Assembly (NCBI RefSeq): GCF_914767665.1
Contig: NC_059503.1
Coordinates: 60,034,352 to 60,098,351, forward strand
Source: Harmonia axyridis
Lineage: Eukaryota > Arthropoda > Insecta > Coleoptera > Coccinellidae
DNA length: 64,000 bases
Direction of reading: 5' to 3'
Shown one piece after another: positions 57,401-64,000 of the stretch. The notes under the pieces are model-generated. The model was given only the letters and a program-made list of their open reading frames with translations, ran no database searches and was not told the origin of the DNA. The first letter of the stretch is position 1, and each line of letters opens with the position of its first letter. The position numbers were made by a program, and so were the translations under genes.

Positions 57401-60124
57401 AATCTTAGGTCTTAGGACATTTATACCTGTCTCCCTGAATCGCTGCAACATTCTGGACACACTTGTATGGGAAACTCCAAACCTTTCTGCAATTCTTGTG
57501 TATGTCCACTCTTCTTCTCGCAAAACTACCGCTTGGGCACATTCCTCTTGGGTCAAATTGCGTGTTTCGCGTTGCATAGCGATCGAGTATAGAAAATCAA
57601 ACGAAAGAAAAACTATTGATCATTAGAATTGATCGAGAACAACTGATTTCAGAATGGAGCCAATACATTCAAAATCTGATAATCTCATCTTTTTTTATTC
57701 CTGCTGGGAAAAACATCTGTATTGAAGAAAAACGTTGAAAGTGGATAACATATGCATGCATAATTCTGATAAAAATAATTATCATTGAGAAAACCTTCAG
57801 TTGTAGAATAAATTTAAGATTTCCATAATGTGCGTTAATTCTTTTGCGCAGTGTACATTAAAGGATAGATTTCTGTAAACAGAATCATATCAGTACCTAC
57901 TAATATTGTTTTTATACTAATCACACTTACTGGCTAGTTCATCTTCTACTTGGGGCTGTTTCAAAAGTCCTAAACTCATGAGAAACTTGAGCTGTTCGCA
58001 CTTCCATTTGTTTTCTTCATGGACGGATGGATGGCACATCAATTTAACTAATAAATTTGCAGCATACAATCTATCATTTTTTTGAAGTAATTCGGAAGTA
58101 TTCAAGTTGAATTTTTCATTCTCCAACATCACCACTTCTTTATATATGGCGGCCAGTTCTTTGACACCTTCATTTTTTAAGGTCAATGTTATATGTTGTA
58201 TAACCTTACTTTTTGTAATCTTCTCAAAAATAAATGTTCCTGGATAGAACAGCAATTTTTTCAATATGGAAATTTTAGTTTGATCATCAACATTCTCCTT
58301 CTTCAATGCTTCAACTAAACTTTCAAAAAGATTATGAGTAAATTCCTTCAATTCATAATCTTTCTCAATACCCCTAAGTTGTCGAAATACTTTTATTGTC
58401 TGTTGAATGAAATTTTCTTCCAAAAGATGTGGAAGATCATTTTGATTTTCAATATGTTTTAGTAGTATGGTCAGGAAATTGATAATAATCAAGTGTTTAT
58501 TCCTGTTATATTTTAACAAGGCTTTGTCCATAAGATGAATAAATGGTATGGTAAATTGAGTTTTAACAAGCATCTTTCCAAATAATTCATAAACTGGGTG
58601 CTTTATTGATGTTATTCTAGGTATGGTCTGAAAAAATTATTATGGTATAATTTAATTATCACTTTCTTGGTAAACAAGTAGAATAGGTATATGTCTTTGA
58701 GACCCTCAAATCTGCTATATCAAAGTGGCAGCTTCCTTGCCAGATCGAAAAATTAATTAGGTATTTGAAGAATTTTTTTTAGAAAATAGAAAAATTTCAT
58801 CAATTCCCTCCGTCGGTTGCGATAGTTATAGTTAATAGGTTACCAATATCTTTGAATATTTATGCACTGGAAGAACCCTTCAAATGGAATGGTTTAGAAA
58901 ATTCATTGTTAAATCAACATAATTGCATATATAATTTTCTAAACTAAATGTAATTATGAATATTTTTTGTAAATTAGATATAACGCTCCTTTGCAGAAGC
59001 GGGTAAAATATTTAAATAAATTTTTTGAAATAAAAGTTTCTTTTTAAGAAGTTTATTGAAAACTAGGAACTCTTAATTGTATGGTAGTAGCTGTGCCCAC
59101 TGCTGGACATAAGCCTCCCCTAATAATAACAAATAAACACTTTTTTCAATCTGTCCATTTGACGTAATAAATTGGGCGTCTTTGGGGGTCTCAAGATCAT
59201 ATACCTATTCTACATGACTACCAACAATTATAACAATAAATCATCAAAACTTACCATTAATATGTTCGAAAAATTTTCAAGATTACTTTCGGTTATCAAG
59301 ATTGAACTGTTTGCAATTTTCTTTAGAATTTCCCTTCCAATGAGCTTAGGATACTTATTTGTTAATACTATTAAATAGTAGAAAGTATCTAAAGTATAAT
59401 CGGAAAATGGTTTTTCAATTAGTGGTTTGGTAATGGGCAGTAATAGATATTGAAAAATATCTTTGTTTATTTTTTCATCTATTTCCAAAAGAAGCTCAAT
59501 TGCTGGACACATCAAGTAACTTCTTTCATTTCCAGCATGCAAAATACATTCTATGATTTTCTTCTTGTCCTCATCAGAACTTTTCATGAACAGACCCGAT
59601 CTTACTATTGCTGTGCAAACCAAAATGCTTCCCATGGATACGTCAGCATTTTCCTAAGAAAATGAACAAAAATTAGGTGAAATATTATATTTAAAATACA
59701 AATACTTACACTTTTGGAGTTGCCTGTCCCTGTGTGAAGTTCTTTTTCAACAAATTCGAAGATCTGCTCTACAGTTATATCCGAAAAGTTAATTAAGGGC
59801 ATCAATGTAGCATAAAATCCACTTTTTGCACTGACTGTGGAAGAACCAAGACCTCTTATTATCCTCCCCAAAGCGTATTTAAATTCGGTTTCATTCTGAA
59901 AAATGTAAAAGGAAAATTATTGAAAAAATATTAACATAATAGAGAAATATTACCTTTTGATTTTCTATCAAATAATTCACTAAACTGGTACTTGCTTTGA
60001 TTCGCACTTTTTCTTTAATTTTAGTAAGTTTTCTGAAGTTGTCCAAAATTGAATGTTTTATTTTTAAACTTCCGACATCGTTATTTATATTACTTTTTTC
60101 ATCTTCCACGTGTTCCTCTTCCAT
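54440..60124 (-). CDS. MYBBP1A / DNA polymerase V-like nucleolar protein
   Basis: Nucleolar HEAT-repeat protein (yeast Pol5 family) involved in rRNA synthesis and ribosome assembly; despite the old name it is not a proven polymerase. Exons (5' to 3') are 60124-59954, 59895-59710, 59653-59255, 58627-57931 and 56373-54440, about 1128 aa (human 1328). The start at 60124 (MEEEHVEDE) has a strong context (ATCACCATGG); an in-frame ATG 15 bp upstream is weaker. Recognisable features are YALGRIIRGLGSS, WIEVVVEVFLSLLS, HNSYLLRKMVNCVFP, a long acidic stretch (DEDLSEDEEDSDNEEEEE and following), EKLNQVLGQVFKEF and a lysine-rich C-terminus (SKKRKMLNHESKKKKKLKT), a likely nucleolar signal. Intron 3 holds a MITE and intron 4 a foldback element. 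Confidence 0.9.
57040..57855. mobile_element. Tc1-like foldback element in MYBBP1A intron 4
   Basis: TA-flanked, 57042-57853 (812 bp), almost one perfect inverted repeat. Ends are CACTGCGCAAAAGAATTAAC. Both arms carry the N-terminal DNA-binding part of a Tc1-like transposase (MQRETRNLTQEECAQAVVLR): + strand from 57318, - strand from 57577. The - strand copy continues as ERFGVSHTSVSRMLQRFRET, the second half of a helix-turn-helix. The catalytic domain is absent. Confidence 0.9.
58678..59213. mobile_element. 536-bp MITE in MYBBP1A intron 3
   Basis: Inverted ends of about 33 bp (GTAGAATAGGTATATG..TTGAGACC) lie at 58678-58711 and 59181-59213. The interior contains GCTGTGCCCACTGCTGGACA near 59091, a phrase I recall from insect interspersed repeats. 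No coding sequence. Confidence 0.65.
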
Positions 60125-60682
60125 GGTGATAATTTTCAAATACTATTTCAATACTGCACTGATATTTGTGAGGTTAGTTTAAGACACTACAAAAGCCAAA
60201 ATAGAGGTTAAGACACAAAATATATCATAATAATTATATTCTGTGCATAGCGTATTTTGTGGTTCATAACATAGAATAAAGAATATCGGCTTATTCTTAC
60301 TTCAAAGAAATACAATGTACAAGTATTCTTCGATTTGAGTCAATTTCATATTTCGTATAACATGAACAAATTAAAAATTATTATATATTATATTCAAAAT
60401 TCAGTAATAATTGTTAACTTCAAATAGTTTTTCATTTTTCTCGGTTAATCCGAAATAGCCGAATACGGAGATATCGAATATGAAGTAATGAAGTACAGAG
60501 TACGTACATACCCGACTATTAATCAATGAAGGTGTGTTTCTCTGAAAAATTAAGATAAATGTTTTTGTCTGATAAGAATTAGATAAATAACGAAAACATT
60601 TGGTTCCTGAGTAAACACTACAATTGAAAATGAATCATTTGACTATTTAATACTCTGAAGGGGCTCTACAATTTTATACGAC
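60125..60682. promoter_or_regulatory. Divergent promoter region MYBBP1A / PIP4K
   Basis: 558 bp separate the two divergent start codons, so both promoters and 5' UTRs should be here. It is AT-rich and not repetitive. I cannot point to specific promoter elements. Confidence 0.4.
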
Positions 60683-63600
60683 ATGTCTTTCCCAAGTACA
60701 GGACAGGGACTGTCCAAACTCAAAAAGAAACATTTTCGGGTGAAACATCAAAAAGTCAAGCTTTTCAGGGCGAACGAACCATTTCTGTCGGTATTAATGT
60801 GGGGAATTAATCACACTGTAAGTATATTATCTCGGTTTTACATAATGTATTTGATGAAATTCATATCATTTTTCAGATAAACGAGCTTATGCATGTAACC
60901 ATCCCTGTGATGTTGTTGCCAGATGATTTTAGGGCGTATTCGAAAATTAAAATAGATAACCATCTTTTTAATAAGTACGTGAGAATCTATCATACATAAT
61001 AATGTCTTCATTCCCCTGTTTATTTTAGGGAGAATATGCCCTCTCATTTCAAGGTGAAAGAATATTGTCCTATGGTGTTCCGCAATATTAGAGAGAGGTT
61101 TGGAATTGATGATTTGGATTATAAGGAATCCTTAACTCGGTTAGTATCATAATTATATTTCGATAACAAACAGTTAATATTTTCATGTAGCTTCATATAA
61201 TATTCTTTTTATCAATCTTGAATTTGAAGCGAAGTAGGAGTGATTAGAATTATGAATTATCCTTTTTGCTAGAGTAACCAGAGTTCAATGATTTTAACTT
61301 GTTTTAACATTCAATCTGAGATAGAATTGGTAAGAGTTATGAATATTATTATTAGCCATTGTTAATGTGAAGTTATCCACACTTTTCTGACCACTGTTTC
61401 TGATGCTCTTTTCTGAAGCCTTAATCTTTAACTTATCTTATTCTTTTTGAAATGTTACCATACCAATTCAGAGAAAATTTGTCAATGGAAAGACCTAATG
61501 GTCTCTAATGGATTTTCATTTATTATTTATATCCCAGCATCATTTATTGCTTCGATCGGCAACTTTAATATAGAAAGAACTTCTATTGCTTCTCAAAAGT
61601 AAACACAAAATTCGAATTACCACCAATTAGATAGTACTTCAGTGGTTGAAAACGTCCTACAAAAATACTTCCTAAAGTCGATGAAGTGCAGATGGATGAT
61701 GGGATTGTTTGGTCATAAAAAATATGCAATTATGCTACTTGGAAAAGTCCGGAGCAATAGAAACATCTGACTTCAAAATTTCTGATTGACTTACAGATTT
61801 CTCAAACATCAATCTGTGTTATCATCATTCACGTGTTTGATTGATCTTCGACTGATTTAAAAAAATTATATGAATTAGACCGAAATAACCGTTGAATGTG
61901 AATTCAAGATATGGAAGAAGGAATTATCGATAATTCCTGATTCAAAACTCAGTGCAATATCAGTACTAATTATGATGTGCAGTTATTTCCAACATAGATT
62001 GACTAGGCTCACTCTGTTGAATATTCATTATAATTTAGAATTCAATATTGAGAAACTATTAGATATTCTGGGAATATCTGAAAGCAAACTGAATATTTAA
62101 AATTATTTATTATCTTTTAGTATATACGTCCACCTTCAGTTCAATCAAACTTTGCCTGTTAGGATATATCACAGTAGAACTATTTTTCTTTGTACTGCAA
62201 AAAAAGCAATGATTCGTTTGATTTTAATTAGTAAGCATAGGATTACCATTGAAATATTGAGGTGATTTTCCAAATGGAACCTGATATATTATGATGCAAA
62301 TAGAAAAGAATAAAATGCAGAAGGTGTTCAATGAATAATAAATACTTTGCAATAATATATTTTTACATTTTCAGCCGCCTGGCTTGCATTTTCGCCTTTA
62401 TCTAAGAAAAACTGAAATATACCATATTTTTCCTTTTCTAGTGTCCATCTTTGACTCATGCTTAAAACTTAGTCAACTAATCACAAAACTAGTATGAATT
62501 CTCATATTTTCAACATCATCTAGTAAAACCCGATCACACTTATAAAGGGTGTTTTTTTTAGAGCTATAGAACTTTAAATTGCAATAAAACAACGATGGAT
62601 TATTCGATTGACATGAATTTTATTTATCTGCAAGATAATCTTGTGGCATTACATTTTAAATATGATTTCTGCCATATGACCGCCACGGCTGGCTCGGATG
62701 TAGTCCAATCTGGACGTCCAATTTTCGATGACTTTTTCCAACATTTGTGGCCGTATATCGGCAATAACACGGCGAATGTTGTCTTCCAAATGGTCAAGGG
62801 TTTGTGGCTTATCCGCATAGACCAATGACTTTACATAGCCCCACAGAAAGTAGTCTAGCGGTGTTGAATCACAAGTTCTTGGAGGCCAATTCACAGGTCC
62901 AAAACGTGAAATTAGGCGGTCACCAAACGTGTCTTTCAATAAATCGATTGTGGCACGAGCTGTGTGATATGTTGCACCGTCTTGTTGGAACCACAGCTCC
63001 TGGACATTATGGTTGATCAATTCAGGAATGAAAAAGTTAGTAATCATGGCTCTATACCGATCACCATCGACTGTAACATTCTGGCCATCATCGTTTTTGA
63101 AGAAGTACGGACCAATGATTCCACCAGCCCATAAAGCGCACCAAACAGTCAGTTTTTCTGGATGTAACGATGTTTCGACATACACTTGAGGATTAGCTTC
63201 ACTCCAAATGCGGCAGTTTCGTTTGTTGACGTAGCAATTCAACCAGAAGTGCGCTTCATCGCTAAACAAAATAAAATGGACGTAGTGCGCGATACGTATT
63301 CCGCACAGAACCATTATTTTGGAAATAAAATTGCACTATTTGCAAGCGTTGTTCAGGCGTGAGTTTATTCATGGTGAATTGCCAAACCAAACTGAGAATA
63401 AATCACTGCACAGCTGTTAAATTGGTCGCCATCTTGAACAGTAATGCCAACTTAAAGTTATATACCACAAAAAAAACACCCGTTAAAACGCAAGCTACAG
63501 AAACTAAAGCCATCTATTGGAAAAACAATGGATTTCTTTTTACTACACCTAATAAGAATGATTACATCCTTCCTTTGAAATCTTATCATTTTAACCTGAA

Positions 63601-64000
63601 ATAATCCGCATATACAAATTTAAAAAAAACACATATTAATTCAATAACCCCTACTTTTGTTGAACAGTTTATATTTGAAATGAGTTTGATTATATTTAAC
63701 ATCGTTTCATCTAAATGAAACGTAGATATACCATTTGCAGCAAGAAACTGTGCTATTCTCCAGATAAAAATATTCAAATTTTTTATTCTTTCAGGTCTCA
63801 ACCTTTACCTGAGGATTCTGCAGGGAAGAGTGGTGCTAAATTCTATCACACATCAGACAAACTTTTTATAATTAAAACCTTGACTTCCGAAGAAGTTGAA
63901 AGAATGCACTCGTTCCTCAAGCAGTATCACCCATACATAGTAGAAAGACATGGAAAAACACTGCTACCTCAGTATCTAGGGATGTACAGACTTACTGTTG
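60683..64000 (+). CDS. PIP4K, phosphatidylinositol-5-phosphate 4-kinase (5' part)
   Basis: The enzyme phosphorylates PI5P at position 4 to make PI(4,5)P2, working on endosomal and plasma membranes and influencing cell size and autophagy in flies. Exons are 60683-60817, 60877-60974, 61029-61139 and 63795 to beyond the window. The frame reads KKKHFRVKHQKVKLFRANEP, LSVLMWGINHTINELMHV, IPVMLLPDDFRAYSKIKIDN, HLFNKENMPSHFKVKEYCP, MVFRNIRERFGIDDLDY, then LPEDSAGKSGAKFYHTSDK and YLGMYRLTV, aligning without gaps to vertebrate PIP4K2 (for example 'HLFNKENMPSHFKFKEYCP'). HLFNKENMPSHF separates it from PIP5K type I. IIKT contains the presumed ATP-binding lysine of the family. The activation loop lies beyond the window. 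Confidence 0.93.
61140..63794. other. PIP4K intron 3
   Basis: 2.66-kb intron. Apart from the mariner-like element (62543-63485) it shows nothing I can name. The acceptor is ttctttcag at 63786-63794. Confidence 0.7.
62543..63485 (-). mobile_element. Internally deleted mariner-like element 2
   Basis: Spans about 62545-63483, TA-flanked, same ends as the element at 44543-45464. On the minus strand the transposase starts at 63372 (MNKLTPEQRLQIVQFYFQNN) and reads VRNTYRALRP, then shifts frame into FSDEAHFWLNCYVNKRNCRIW, and continues through WFQQDGATYHTA and TPLDYFLWGYVKSLVY to the stop at 62649. The N-terminal middle segment is deleted at nearly the same place as in copy 1, so both derive from an already deleted parent. 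No active enzyme. Confidence 0.87.

Overview
This window is eukaryotic and almost certainly from an insect. It is AT-rich, its genes have short introns with GT/AG borders, and it is crowded with insect-type transposons (Tc1/mariner, hAT and piggyBac-like elements, jockey-like retrotransposons, a tRNA-derived SINE). A beetle is my best guess from general appearance, but nothing in the sequence proves the order.

Layout. Positions 1-3100 hold a complex satellite: three repeats of about 663 bp followed by three shorter ones, with nested perfect palindromes. Positions 3492-49286 hold the main feature: a tandem array of five genes (A-E) for small ubiquitin-like proteins of the Atg8/LC3 (MAP1LC3) family, all on the + strand. 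Each has the four-exon layout of LC3 genes and identical intron phases. B, C and D are recent copies. A shares exons 2-4 with them but has a different candidate first exon. E has a B/C/D-type exon 1 joined to much more diverged exons 2-4, and its protein ends exactly at the lipidation glycine. The intergenic parts of the array carry a duplicated hAT element with a jockey-like fragment inside it, a TTAA-flanked element, long foldback elements and several MITEs.

Positions 51057-64000 are a compact, ordinary gene neighbourhood: CCDC51/MITOK (-), a short TAF7-like gene (+), MYBBP1A (-) and the 5' part of PIP4K (+, cut by the window edge). MITOK/TAF7 and MYBBP1A/PIP4K are head-to-head pairs. TAF7 and MYBBP1A converge with only about 75 bp between their stop codons.

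The likely system of interest is the expanded, fast-diverging LC3 cluster. Its members keep the ubiquitin-like core and C-terminal glycine, have lost the usual basic N-terminus, and differ in the tail that Atg4 would remove. Four of the five would need proteolytic priming and one would not. The other genes are housekeeping genes (mitochondrial K+ channel, TFIID, nucleolar ribosome biogenesis, phosphoinositide kinase) with no evident functional link to the array.
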